Below are positions 1 to 10,927 of a DNA stretch of 20,095 bases, piece by piece. The notes under the pieces were generated by a model that saw only the letters and a program-made list of their open reading frames with translations, did no database searches and was not told where the DNA came from. Location of the stretch: NCBI GenBank assembly GCA_000969725.1, contig JXSR01S004174.1; one strand, 5' to 3'. The translations under genes were made by a program, and so were the position numbers. Every line of letters starts with the position of its first letter. The stretch's first letter is position 1. The stretch comes from Ophiothrix spiculata (lineage: Eukaryota; Echinodermata; Ophiuroidea; Amphilepidida; Ophiotrichidae).

Positions 1-144
1 AGCTCCAACAACAGCTTGACAAATGATTTTTTTCAAGACCCGACAACATGGCATATTTCTTTGGTTTAATTGAATGGAGCTACAAATAAGTTAAAACCAT
101 CTATTAAAGAAAGAACAGATAGGAAACAGGACTATTTGCACCTT
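1..144. repeat. Dispersed direct repeat, copy 1 (cut by window edge)
   Basis: This stretch matches 1779-1923 with about five substitutions and one single-base indel (roughly 96% by eye). The match stops abruptly after ACTATTTGCACCTT, where the two copies go into unrelated sequence. The left boundary is unknown because the window starts inside or at the edge of the repeat. No coding potential or Pol III box is seen. It could be one end of a mobile element, one LTR-like arm, or a member of a dispersed family. The family is not recognised. Confidence 0.85.
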
Positions 145-864
145 CTCACTTCCTTTTCTCTGCCTAGTGATACCTACATGCTATCACGTTGCTCTTCAAA
201 ATATCATGTTCTAATTTCAACTTACCAACTAATGAAAGAATTCAGAAACATTTCAATACTTATGATTTGTCAATCGGTGCCTTTGAAATGCACAGGAATG
301 AATAATTAGAATTATGAAATTTTATGTCCAGAAATATTACATCAATGTTGGACATTGTTATAACGTTCAAGATGAAAAAACTAGTATTTAAAACCATTCA
401 ACAATTTGTAACTGAAACCAAAACTTTATGCACCGGTACCAACATAACATCTACATATTTTTGGTCTCGATCGATCAGGACTATTGATTCAAGAGCAATA
501 CTATACACTTGTTTTATACATTATAGTTTATAGAATGTGCCCATCCACAACAAACCTCCGGTAAAGTTGACATATTTCACTTTGAGCTACAATACAAAAA
601 TATTATATACAAGTTGTATTCTGACAAATTTGTGATTTTTGCAGATTTGAAATGATCATGTCTTTCTTAAACTCCAAACAAAATATCAGCTTCCATTTCA
701 ACTCAAAAATATCTGAAAACTATAATTTTCTTTAATTGTAATTGCATTGGAAATGTGTATAATTTTATACTTTCAATGTACGTGGTTTTTTTTTCAGTTT
801 TATGATAACTGACACGCAATGCTTTGAAGATCCCAACTCTACTTCCGGGTGACATACTCATGAA
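145..864. other. AT-rich non-coding stretch, nothing recognised
   Basis: Two short open frames on the plus strand (70-309 and 324-533) and one on the minus strand (703-891) have no recognisable motif, and their composition is that of AT-rich random sequence. No RNA gene or clear repeat was seen. The first of these frames begins inside the dispersed repeat at 1-144. Confidence 0.6.
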
Positions 865-898
865 TTTGAAACAAGTGTTACTTTGAAACAAGTGTTAC
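865..898. repeat. Two-copy 17-bp tandem repeat
   Basis: TTTGAAACAAGTGTTAC occurs at 865-881 and again, perfectly, at 882-898. This looks like a simple local slippage duplication. No function is implied. Confidence 0.9.
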
Positions 899-1778
899 TT
901 TAAAGCTGTTGGTGTATTTTTTTTTAATTCCGCAACTAAACAAATTTGATCTAAGGCTGACTTCACTTAAAAGTTTGTGATAGATGGTCACATTCTTAAT
1001 TTTGCGCAACACAAAAATTTGTGCATAATTTTCTGAAGAACCACAATCTATTTGCTAAAAAAACTCCCACATTTCCCTGACCTAGATTATCCTGATATGT
1101 ATTTGTTATACTTCAACCATGTATTACTTTATTTTCTCCAAGGAAATCACAAAATAACCAGAGCACAGATTCACTGATTGCCCATTTTTCCAAGTACTGC
1201 ATAATAAAGAATGTACCAACGTTCAAAAGATGAAACTTGATGTTCATGAGGACACCAAGGGTTGAAATCATTCTAATCAAAACATACTTTTCTGTATCCA
1301 GACTGAATACCTTTAAATTTCATCCACTAAAGAACCTAAATTCATTCTCAACTCACTGAACATGAAATGTTGCATGTAAATGCAGACAACATATGATGGG
1401 AGAACGAGAACCTCGTTAAGATTTGTAAATGTCAATGACAGAAAGAAACAGTAAATACCCTTGGCATTGAGACTGTTTCCGTAAAGGCAAGTTATCGTTA
1501 ATTAACGTTTAAATAAACTTTCCAAATTTGGTGCTCAACTCCATCGCTGCTATTAAGAACTTCCCCAGTGCCTCTCATCACCTTTGCAGTTAATCAGCAA
1601 ATTTGTTGCCTTCAGTACACAAGTATTACTACTTCACTCAGGATAGATATTTGAAGTTGAAATATTTGGCAATAGTTGTTACATGTGGAGGTTGCTTGTT
1701 AATTATCTCCAAAAAATGCAGGCTATATATTTACAGAATATTACTATGCATATAAAGTTTCATCCACTTGGGAAGAAG
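899..1778. other. Non-coding interval between the two direct repeats
   Basis: There is no open frame of 60 codons or more here. The only local structure noticed is a perfect 12-bp palindrome, CGTTAATTAACG, at 1496-1507. If the flanking direct repeats were terminal repeats of one element this would be its interior, but no gag, pol, primer-binding site or polypurine tract can be identified. Confidence 0.6.
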
Positions 1779-1923
1779 AGCTCCAACAACAGCTTGACAA
1801 AATAATTTTTTTCAAGACCTGAAAAAATGGCATATTTCTTTGGTTCAATTGAATGGAGCTACAAATAAGTTAAAACCATCTATTAAAGAAAGAACAGATA
1901 GGAAACAGGACTATTTGCACCTT
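1779..1923. repeat. Dispersed direct repeat, copy 2
   Basis: Same-orientation copy of 1-144, starting at AGCTCCAACAACAGCTTGAC and ending at the same CCTT. Differences lie mainly in the first 70 bp. The sequence beyond the right end differs from copy 1. The left end is a lower bound, because copy 1 is cut at the window edge. No target-site duplication could be tested. Confidence 0.85.
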
Positions 1924-2173
1924 AAAAATTCAGATAATTTAGGAGATAGCGCCATTCCTGCACCAATGCTGCACAAGTGCATAGGGACCCCAACTCTGCA
2001 TTCTCATCGCGCACTACACTTACTTGACTATACAACGCAATACGCATCTTACATTTTTTCGCCAAATTGTGCGTACGCAAGCAAAAGCGCTTGACTGGCT
2101 CGATAGCCGCACACTCAGTCAAATTGCCATTCTGTTGCCAGAGTAAGGTTACAACTATGTCCAGGAATATCAC
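1924..2173. other. CpG-denser stretch next to direct-repeat copy 2
   Basis: This ~250-bp stretch has more CpG dinucleotides than the AT-rich DNA around it (for example near 1950, 2008-2012, 2036-2045, 2060-2075, 2090 and 2101-2110). Overlapping open frames on both strands (1840-2094 plus, 83 codons on minus 1922-2173) show no recognisable domain and probably reflect fewer stop codons in more GC-rich sequence. It may belong to a longer repeat that includes 1779-1923, or to an exon or promoter. None of these can be shown from the sequence. Confidence 0.4.
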
Positions 2174-4182
2174 ATGCTAATCACAATTTCTGTGCCATTA
2201 GCTGTTGTTATCAAAACTGAAAATAAACAAACCGGCTGACCATATTGCCATAATGAGACTTGTTTGAAAACATGTTTACACTTTCTCTAGTTTCATTTCA
2301 TCTTTTCAATATTCATGATCATCTAAACATTGCAAAATATGATTCTGAATGGCAAAATTCCATGGAATATGAATCAATTGCAAAATGATTATTTCAAACA
2401 TACTAAGTATACCCTTCCTCGTGTGCCAAGGAAATTTCTGGTTTAGTTTTTGGCCTGATGGATGAGAATGCTATTTTGCACATAACTAGTCCATCTAGAT
2501 AGACCTCACAAGCGAGCACATACATTGCAGACTGTTATAAGAATCATGTCCATATTGGTGTTCTAGTCATCTTGAATATTCCTAACCTTGAAATCAAATA
2601 CATACTGAAAACATTTTGTAAAATAAAATCCTATACGGGTGCAAACATACCATTGGATACATTGGATTATGCAGCAGAATCATCCTAATGGCCCAGGTGA
2701 AATTGTAGAAAATCCAGACCAAATACAATAAAAAAATCCTACCACTCAGCTCGTTTGTGTGCAGAAACGTTTGTATTCTAATCCATAGCAAATAAGAGGT
2801 AACTGAAGCCTGTCCAATAGTGTAGCTTTTGCCAGAACAAAACCTAAAACACAACTGAATCATTTTGACCTCTAAACTACTTGTAACAGTATTCAATTTA
2901 CCAAATATAGTTCAATGCAAAGGTTCAATATGTCTTATATAAAAGTACATTGAAATGGTTGACATACACCAAGTGATGAAATGAACTTGAACTTAGCATT
3001 TAATGATTTGTAACCCACATTCTCTGCAGGAACAACGTGACATTTGGCTTGTTGGTAAAGCTATGTCCCATTGCCACCCAGCATATCCGAAACCTAGATT
3101 TGAAAATGACACCTGATGAATTCATCACCTAGGAATCCATTTCACTTATCCCATTAACCCGCTCTGATAAGGTATCAGATCTCTGTATGTGTTAACTAAT
3201 CATGGACTGTAATCGGGAAATGGGAGCTTCAATTGTACAAATTCAGCACTTTCAAGATAATTCCTTCAGGTTTGATTTGAAATTAAGCAACGGGTTCTGA
3301 TCAGGAACAAATGTTTCTGAAATTCATCATAAATTAGACAAATTTAAAATGCTGTACTAATTTGCCTATTCAGGTCTAATCCAAAAAATGTAAAACAGGA
3401 ACCTGCCCTTGTTGCCATTTTGTTATCACTCATGAACTGAGTTATTGATGTAACAACCAAATGTTTGGTAGGGAAACTTTTGTTTGAAGGCCAACTTTGT
3501 TTTGGCCCTAAGACTCAATAAATCTCTAGAGCTGCTAAAATGGTTTTATAAAATGAAAAAATCATACATCCATGGAGAATGTACAATTGAATTCAAAGAC
3601 CATGGATTTTTTTTACTATAATAGTCGCTTTCCTAGGAGAAATTCTACACATGCCAAGATATGAGTTCAGGTTTAAGACTTAAAAAATGACTGAAAATTT
3701 TCATAAAGATGATCACTGTTGAAAAAATATCAAGAATGTCTGAGAGCATAGCATTCACACAGGATAGCTAAAAGTAAGCTTGGTTCTTGCTGACTAATAT
3801 TGGATTCAGTGGCAAGATTGCCCTCTAGAGCAGGATACATTAGCATGATTTGACTGACACATTTATCTTGTCGGCCGGGCTTCTTCCAGGCATGTTGCAT
3901 ATTTTTGGCTTTCATCCATTTGTTTGTAGTAGGTTTACAAGGCATAATTTTATCTATCCTTGAACAGAGGCGGATATCCTGTCAATTTTGTCAGGGCATA
4001 TACCATTTTGCATTTTATTTTCATCTGATTTGCTCTAGTTCTGATGTACATCTATCTATAGGATAGACAAGGGCTAGGTGGGTAAGCTGAAACTTGGTTG
4101 AAAGTCACTCATCAGCTCTAAATATATTTAAACTATTATAAATTCTGCCCTCATGCCTTATGGTGCATTCAGAGTCCGGCGA
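2174..4182. other. Non-coding interval, nothing recognised
   Basis: Two minus-strand open frames (100 codons at 2594-2896 and 71 codons at 3730-3945) have no recognisable motif or convincing splice context. Only small structures were seen, such as CTGATA-AGG-TATCAG near 3165. No RNA gene or mobile-element end was found. Confidence 0.55.
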
Positions 4183-4291
4183 TTTCATCAACGCAACATC
4201 ACCTGCTCGATACGCAGTCTTTACACTTGATACGAGAAGTTCACTTTTAAATTTACAAGACTGCATATCGAGTGATGTTGTGGTGATGAAA
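4183..4291. repeat. Imperfect foldback (hairpin), arms of 35-39 nt
   Basis: The left arm starts TTTCATCAACGCAACATCAC and runs to about 4221. The right arm, read in reverse complement from 4291, starts TTTCATCACCACAACATCAC and ends GCAGTCTT like the left arm. The arms differ by about three substitutions and a 4-nt bulge (CTGC in the left arm). A ~35-nt AT-rich loop separates them. There is no clear target-site duplication. It may be a decayed MITE or a transcribed hairpin, and no known microRNA was recognised. Confidence 0.75.
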
Positions 4292-4319
4292 GATAAGCAA
4301 TAAAATCAGTTCCTCCTCC

Positions 4320-4367
4320 TACTATGTGTTCCAAGTACAATGTTTCACATTACTATGTGTTCCAAGT
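4320..4367. repeat. 17-bp direct repeat with 14-bp spacer
   Basis: TACTATGTGTTCCAAGT occurs at 4320-4336 and again at 4351-4367, identical, with ACAATGTTTCACAT between. This is a simple local duplication. Confidence 0.9.
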
Positions 4368-4981
4368 TCCCCAGTCTGCTCTATTCTCTCATTTTGCCTC
4401 TAATGACAGACAGTAAGCTTGAGGCACAGCCATTATACTAACAGCACACCTATTCCATGAGGACATCTTTGTGCAATCAGACATTGTAATGTAAGCACCA
4501 TTAACAAGGCGCATTGATGGAAATTCCTGAACATTATCACAAATTCATTTTTACACCAGTCTCACTAAATCCCAGTCACAAAAATAACAGTATTTCTAAG
4601 CCAAATTAACTATGTATTGGTAAAAGAATATAACAGTTCAGGTTTTACTGTCTGAAATAGTGGTCAATGACCTTTTCAAAACACCTTTAAAATGGTCAAG
4701 TTAAAGTAAATCTATGAAGAATATTTGAATGAAAAAGAGCACCTGTTTCAGAGAAATTCAAATGCCTTATATCCGAGGAGATGTGAAGATGTCCTGTTCC
4801 TCTTGTAAAGGTAATACTGAAGCAAGACATGGTCACATCATGAATAAAACACAGTCCAGTTCCGTAATTAGATAGTTGTGTCAAGATTTAAACCCTAAAG
4901 GGATTTGACCACAAATTATTTATTTAGTATTGCATTATCAGGTACGCTGAATCGTGATTCACTTGACCACTTGACCTACAA
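4368..4981. other. Non-coding interval, nothing recognised
   Basis: The only open frame of note (62 codons, minus strand 4696-4884) has no recognisable motif. No repeat or RNA gene was identified. Near 4950-4980 there are short echoes (ACTTGACC twice) that lead into the micro-tandem cluster. Confidence 0.55.
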
Positions 4982-5070
4982 GTGATTTGATAATTACTTG
5001 TGATTTGATAACTACTTCTTTTATCTATGTATTAAAGGTATTAGCCATTCATTAAAGGTATTAGCCATGA
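4982..5070. repeat. Cluster of two micro-tandem duplications
   Basis: GTGATTTGATAATTACTT (4982-4999) is followed directly by GTGATTTGATAACTACTT (5000-5017), matching at 17 of 18 bases. Then ATTAAAGGTATTAGCCATTC (5031-5050) is followed by ATTAAAGGTATTAGCCATGA (5051-5070), matching at 18 of 20. Two independent duplications of similar period within 90 bp suggest a slippage-prone site. Confidence 0.9.
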
Positions 5071-7348
5071 TTCCACATGGATATGAAAACTTGTGTAAAA
5101 ACGTTTTTGAATCTAGGTAAGACTCAAATAAAACAAGCGAAAGTTTATTATTTTTTCTTAATAAGGTTTTCTGCTCAATTAAATTCTTACCAGTTGCAGT
5201 GTTTTTATTTTCCTACATTTTAAATTTCAAATGTGTTCTTGTTGATTTAATAATGAATTGTTTTGAAACAGAATTAATTATGTCTTGAAATTTTTTGCAA
5301 TCCCGAGGACATAAAAATTAAAAGCATAAATCATTTTTAATGTGTCTTGTTCTTTTAAATATGGGTATGAGTTAGTTTAGTTTGAAATAATTCCTAAAAT
5401 GCAATAAAATCAGTAAGTATCACGAAAAGTTGATGCGATCGAGGCTAATGCCTTTGATTTATTTCAGCTTATGTATGCTTTAGAGATCAATTTAGTTGAA
5501 ATTAAACAAACAGATCAAAGTTCTACAATAAATTTTAAAGCAAACTTCTAATGACTGGAAAAAATTTCCCCTTTATGATAATAAATATTGCTGAAATCAA
5601 GGGTGAAATCCACAAGCATGAATTAAACCTGCAGCGTTTCTAACACAAAAGTGAACAACTGTAGACTGCCATTTGTCAAAGTGCTCACCATGTACCCTGT
5701 AGTTGATTGGGCAAGTTCAAATTTAATTAGACTGTGCACATCAGAGTGCAAGGTAAATACATGGTTCTAGATACTCCTTCCACCCATCTAGCAATGTGCC
5801 CTTCATGTTTGATGGAAAAGGTAAGGCCAGGTAAATAAAATGTTATGTTTGTCGTCAATGTTTTTGAAAAAAAGGAAGGGACTTTTTAATTTTTATTGGT
5901 AAACTATTCTAATAGTGCCATTTTGGCATTTTCAATACGCAAAATGATGACTAAGAAAACGATGAGGGCTTTTTATTTTCTTGTTTCAAGTGGATCCTTT
6001 TGATGATCAAAAAAATCAACTGAAATGCTTCATTATACATTTTAGAAGGCCCTAGAATAAGTGTAGCTTTTTAAAAAATATTTATGCAAGTTATGATCAA
6101 AAAAATTACAAAATAATAAGAAATTTGAAAATTTAAACTAAGAAACAAAAAAGAGCGAAGGGATGAGAAACATATGTTTTTTCAAACGTTCATGAAAGTT
6201 CATCTGTGTTGGTATAACATGATGGAAGATTTTGAACCTTTTCACAACACAAAAGTTCCTTTTCACTGTTTGAAAAAGAGGAAAACCTGGATTCTACCCT
6301 AAAATCTAATCACAATGATATTTACTCTCCTTTCTGCAAAACGATGTGCAACAAATTTGACTTTGGCATCTTGGTCTTAGCAAATTGCACAAAATTGTTT
6401 TATTTTGACAAAAAGATACACATCACATGATATATCGCAGATAGTTTAATGAACACGGCAAACTGTATTGTTAAAGACATGAAACTAGTGAATGGAAAGC
6501 AACAAAAGTTACTATTTGTAGTATTTCTATGCACAACGAAATAACAAGAACGCGAAAAAGGCTCACAGCATTAAGTATCTTGGGTAAAGCAACCATTCAA
6601 ATAATATGGTATTTTATCTTTCAATCAATCTAGGCCTAGACCTAGATCTGTGTATTCACGAATAACAATTTGCAATATTCTTGCGAGTAACATTCTAGTC
6701 TACAGACTGCTTCAGGCTTTTTTCCAGTTTATACCAAAGTTTAGTTGTTGGAAAATCGGAACATGAAATATTTAATAAAATTCTTAAATACAACACATTT
6801 CAAGCAATATGTGTGTTATACCTGATACTGAGGAATGTAATATATCACAATATATTTAACACATAATGTCTAACGATGAGTGGGTGTGTCTGATTGTCTG
6901 AGCAGATATCACAACAAAGTAAACATCAAATGATGACATAAACATATTTGTTTCCCATTTCACAAAACATAATGACTTGGGCAAACAATATTTTATCAAT
7001 TTAAAAAGTCAAAACATGTAGTATCAAATGTGTCCTATAGATACAAAGAAATATGTTTTTAGAACGTACTGAAAGCACAATGACCTTACGACATTGAAAC
7101 CATAACTGAAACAGTAATAATGAAAAAAAAAACCACTTGAACCCATGTTAGAATCATTCTGAAATTTGTCTCTGTCTTTTAAGGCTGCAACATTACAAAC
7201 TCAACAGACCAGATGCCAAAACACCACAACCCAAGAGGATTGAGGCCCACTTCATGATCCTGAAATATTGGAACTGAGACTTAAACCTCAAGTCACATGT
7301 TGTCTCCAATTTCCTCTACTGGGGAACTGGCTCTTGTGAAGATTCATC
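5071..7348. other. 2.3-kb AT-rich region without open frames
   Basis: No open frame of 60 codons or more exists on either strand in this interval. Long A and T runs are common (for example 6065-6150 and 7121-7130). One TAGGCCTA palindrome lies at 6631-6638. No terminal inverted repeat, tandem array or RNA gene was recognised. It reads as intergenic or intronic DNA. Confidence 0.65.
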
Positions 7349-7705
7349 TCAAATTAATGCTCCTGTCAGATGTTTCTTAGACCCATAGGTACCATGGTGC
7401 TTGCGGTATTCTTTATTGGATAGTGCCGAGGATTTGTGCAATGTTGACGTCACTGCTGGCATGAGGTGTGTGCAGGGTTGTGGCAGTGCAGTGACTTGAT
7501 GTGAATATTTGGGATGGGAATTAAGTCTAGATGGGGTATTAGGGCAGAAACTGAGTTGGTGCATAGACGTAGATTGTTTATGGTTGGTGACTCTGCATAT
7601 GAAAATGTCTTGTCCTGCAGCGAATTCGATGGATACTGGAAGAGAATTTCTTAGCTTAAAGAGTATCAGTATTGCTGAGTTTCCCACTTGAGCCCGCATA
7701 TCCAT
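7349..7705 (-). other. Longest open frame (118 codons), not supported as a gene
   Basis: The minus-strand frame encodes a 118-residue product starting MDMRAQVGNSAILILFKLRN. It has no recognisable domain, no signal peptide followed by a clear mature region, and no repeat structure. A 60-codon frame overlaps it on the opposite strand, so the stretch is simply a little poorer in stop codons. By a rough stop-codon estimate, one frame of this length is expected by chance in 20 kb at this composition. It could be a fragment of an exon or UTR, but nothing in the sequence favours that. Confidence 0.12.
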
Positions 7706-7839
7706 TAGGCCAGAGAAACAACTGACAGGCCCATAATGCAGTGCATTATAAATCCTTCAAACTGAAGATCAAAGAGCTACTGGCCATTTAATATGCAACT
7801 ACCAAGCATGCTTCGAGCGCTGCCTAGGATCACTTCTAA
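7706..7839. other. Short interval with a 17-bp palindrome
   Basis: ATAATGCA-G-TGCATTAT at 7734-7750 is a perfect 8-bp inverted repeat around one G. It could be a protein-binding site or chance. Nothing else is recognised here. Confidence 0.6.
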
Positions 7840-7879
7840 GTCTGTGAGAGGGGGTATCTGGGGAACAGCACTAGTTCTA
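7840..7879. repeat. Dispersed 40-bp motif, copy 1 (see 18477-18516)
   Basis: The stretch aligns without gaps to 18477-18516, with 31 of 40 positions identical by my count. The best-kept parts are GAGGGG, GGGGAAC and CTAGTTCTA. The match does not clearly extend on either side, so this looks like a decayed fragment of a repeat family whose better copy is at 18440-18545. Confidence 0.6.
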
Positions 7880-9069
7880 CTACCAGGAGTTCATCCTTCC
7901 AGTTCAAGCAAGGTTTGCTCAGATACAAAATTTGCATTGGCAACTAGAACTTAGTAACCTATAGATTGTGTGTTGGTCAGATAGTGGCATAACCAGGCTT
8001 GACCTTTGAAAGGGATGCGAGCAAGATAAACCCCTCCCACTAATACCACCACCACCACATTGCGTATACCACTGGTTAAAAGCTGCAATTTAGTGGATTC
8101 TACTTCTGCCATTCTCAAAAGAAAACAATAAAATATATGAGAAATGGTGCTAGTCCTTGTTCATTTAAGAAACCAAAGACGTTAAACTATTTTAATTTAA
8201 GAAGTATTGTTCCACTGGAACCATGTTCTTGTTGCAAGTAAGCAACCAGAACACAGTATCCACTATAATAATACAGTGGTCTGAGAAATTTCTAGTGTTT
8301 GTTATTCCAACCAGCCCTACATTAAATATGCCTCACCTGGTTCAGTACTGTAAGCAGAATCATGGTTGAATCTACTGGTATGTTAACTTTATACCATAAA
8401 TGCAGACCAAGACATGAATCTAGTCCAATGTGACGGTGTAAACTCCACTTTCAAGTTACAGTGTCTCCTTATCCATACATTCCATCATTATTGAAGTAAT
8501 ACAAATCCAAACTTATTCAGTCTTTATCGCACACCTTACACAGCTAAGACTGACCATGCCTGACTACAATGTATGAGTAAAGAACTTTTATTTACCAAAC
8601 AAGTCCACTTTTTTATACAGCTATTTATTTTCACACCAAGTCGCATTTCGTTTCCATGATCAGTTTCTTACTGTTAAATTAAAATCAAGAGCTTGAACTT
8701 ACAATAAGTGAATTTACAAACCTTCAAATTAGAAAGATCTGTAACAAACTTTTAGAACAGTATTTTAAGAAACAAATACATCTTTTCCGTGAAATTATCC
8801 ACCTTTCAAATATGTTCATGTTCATTGTTTGTTCATTCAATAGAATTGACCTGCGCCTATATATCAAGACCCACACATGTGACTCAATCTATATCCTTTA
8901 TCACATATTGCAGCCCATTATATTTACTTAGGCCCACTTAGTGCACACATATTGAAACAACGTGTAACTGCCTAACATTTTAGATCATTGTCATAACATA
9001 ACTTATTTCAATGTATCTTATGTAGCAAGTCCCTAGATTTTAAAATGGGTCCTCTTCAGGTGCTTACAC
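7880..9069. other. Non-coding interval, nothing recognised
   Basis: There is a short ACC microsatellite near 8044-8058 and otherwise AT-rich unique-looking sequence. The open frame starting at 9045 (76 codons) crosses into the segmental duplication. It is interrupted in the second copy and is not considered a gene. Confidence 0.6.
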
Positions 9070-9528
9070 TTTTGGTCCTTAATTTCAACTTGCTTCTAGC
9101 ACAGGTAGCATCAGGTGCATCTATTTACAATTCAGATCGAAATTTTTCTTCACTAACCTTAAAAGTGCCATTCAGAAAATATATTTTCTGGTTAGTACTA
9201 GTAGAGACTTGGGGTTTATCAAAAGGATCTTTTGCACCTTCATCAGTAGATTGTCAAAATTATCAAAATAAATAGCTTGGCCACAGAAATTCAGAGCCTT
9301 TAATGCAACTTTAGGTAGGCCTACAACAATAGGCTTGCGAGATGTTGATGCTTATCACAACATGCAGATAATGGCAGCTACATTGAGCCATGCTTTGAAA
9401 CAAAAGGAGAAATATTAATTGAATTCATTCACTCATCCACTTCATTTTTGCAATTTTGTAATTTCAAAGATAACCACGTATATCAACACAGGCAGGATAA
9501 AACAAAATTATATAAACCTCTACGTAAA

Positions 9529-9570
9529 CCACCTAAGCCATGGGGAGCACCACCTTAGCCATTGGAACAC
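9529..9570. repeat. Degenerate 21-bp tandem pair inside copy A
   Basis: CCACCTAAGCCATGGGGAGC and the following CCACCTTAGCCATTGGAACA form adjacent 21-bp units that match at most positions. The same pair is kept at 11484-11525 in copy B, so it predates the larger duplication. Confidence 0.7.
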
Positions 9571-10483
9571 CAATATTTCAAACAGAATAATTTACGAGCA
9601 ACAAATTCAACTTCCGAAAAATGTTTCCATGTGATCCCCTACTTCCTTCCTGATTGCTATATTATTAGACACTCTGGTAACAATAAAATTATTTCTCATT
9701 CATTTGATTTTCAATCATTTTGAACCCAAAGCTTTAGTTTGTGTTTAACTTCACATATATATGTAAAACATGTAACACAAAGTTATAAAACACATCAATC
9801 ATGTCTTTAAAATGGAAAAGAGAATAACATTATTTTTACAGTTCCTTTTTCATGTAAGTGTAACATCCACATAGTTATGGTATTTCATTTTTGTGTACAG
9901 TTCGAAACGTATGTAGACCTTTAAGAATAGTGTTATAATTTTCTTCTAGCTAGTTCTACATTGGTTAAAACGTAACTCTGCCATTTGTACTTGTAGGCAT
10001 GTCTTTATTTAACATGACAATTTGATATTATCCAAATTGGCAATCAACTAGCTGATGTACATTACCATATATTACACAATTTATCAGCATTTCCAATCAA
10101 ATCTTCATAGTTCAAACTGAGGTTAAGAGTTGTACAATCCAATAACACCAATGATGAGGTCAGCAACTGTCTTACCTGACCTGGGAAGGAAGGAGTGACC
10201 AAAACACATTCCAAAGACAAGATCTTTACAACTGTGTTGATTTAAGGGGACTCTGTCACTGATGTGTGCCTCTCTCCTTCAGCATGTCAATGCTAATCTA
10301 TTTTTGCATCAACGAAGGACAATGACACATGTTGCCAACAACTGGAACCTCTATCTCAATTGTAATCACCAAGATTAAATCTGTAAGCTAATTTCATGAA
10401 CAAGAACTGCTTTTTGACTCCAATGATGAGGCTAACTCTCAAAAACATAGTGATTTTGTGCAACTCCCATTTATTGAAACTAA

Positions 10484-10725
10484 GGGGCGCACCATTTGAT
10501 TCTCAGGGGGGCATGGAAGTTGGGGTCGAGTCCAAGGTGTTTTTTTAGCCGCCAATTTCTTTCGCGGCAAAGTTTTTATTGCAATTTTTATGTTTTCTTT
10601 ATCTTGAAGTAGCGGGGTAAAGTTGGTTTTTTTTATCTTACTCATCTTTGGGTCAAGATTTTTTTTCAACTTCCATGCACAGCCCTCCCCCCCCCCTCCT
10701 CCCTTAGAATCAAATGGTGCGACCC
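10484..10725. mobile_element. 242-bp MITE, PIF/Harbinger-like, flanked by TAA
   Basis: The left end GGGGCGCACCATTTGATTCT and the reverse complement of the right end GGGTCGCACCATTTGATTCT match at 19 of 20 bases. A second inverted segment, GCATGGAAGTTG, lies inside (10511-10522 and 10667-10678), separated from the tips by unequal G-rich tracts, including a run of ten C on the right side (10687-10696). TAA flanks both ends (10481-10483 and 10726-10728). The paralogous site in copy B has a single TAA at 12429-12431 and no insert, giving a precise empty site. A three-base TWA target and short GG-starting ends are typical of PIF/Harbinger elements. No transposase is encoded, so it is non-autonomous. 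A 117-codon minus-strand frame spanning it is a by-product. Confidence 0.9.
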
Positions 10726-10927
10726 TAAACAAGTATTGTAGCTTTAGATCAGATTTAGGGTTATCAGTATGATCTTGTTTGCACGAGTTCAACGCAGCTA
10801 AGTGATTCTCTCCGCACTCAATTTGAAATGACAGTTTGGAAATGTCACTTTATCATTCCACATAATTTTCCAATATCAAGTCGAGTACATGAGTAGGGCT
10901 GTTGCAGGCATGCTAGAATTCAAACAC

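Larger units (their letters stand above)
9070..10927. repeat. Segmental tandem duplication, copy A (~1.6 kb plus insert)
   Basis: The segment is collinear with 11031-12630, in the same orientation. It starts at TTTTGGTCCT and ends at GCATGCTAGAATTCAAACAC. By eye roughly nine bases in ten match, with scattered small indels. The length is 1858 bp, of which 245 bp (element plus duplicated TAA) is an insertion absent from copy B. Short open frames at 9045-9275 and 9419-9634 are not preserved in copy B, which argues against coding. Both copies contain a TAGGCCTA palindrome (9316-9323 here). The copies are separated by a ~103-bp spacer. Confidence 0.95.

Noticed and set aside
1-1923. Complete LTR retrotransposon bounded by the direct repeats
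   Set aside because: No TG...CA ends, primer-binding site, polypurine tract or pol-like sequence could be found, and the left repeat is cut by the window. Kept only as a possibility.
4982-5070. CRISPR-like repeat-spacer array
   Set aside because: The units are directly adjacent without spacers, only two copies of each exist, and the DNA is eukaryotic in character.
7349-7705. 118-codon minus-strand open frame as a protein gene
   Set aside because: It has no recognisable domain, the opposite strand is also open for 60 codons, and one frame of this length is expected by chance at this composition.
9211-9249. Hammerhead ribozyme core on the minus strand (CTGATGA followed by a short stem)
   Set aside because: The required GAAA after stem II is absent and stem I and III pairing cannot be built. 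The match is only the CTGATGA heptamer.
10439-10792. 117-codon minus-strand open frame
   Set aside because: It lies almost entirely within the 242-bp MITE and its Gly-rich part is the C/G homopolymer tract. The frame does not exist in the empty-site copy.
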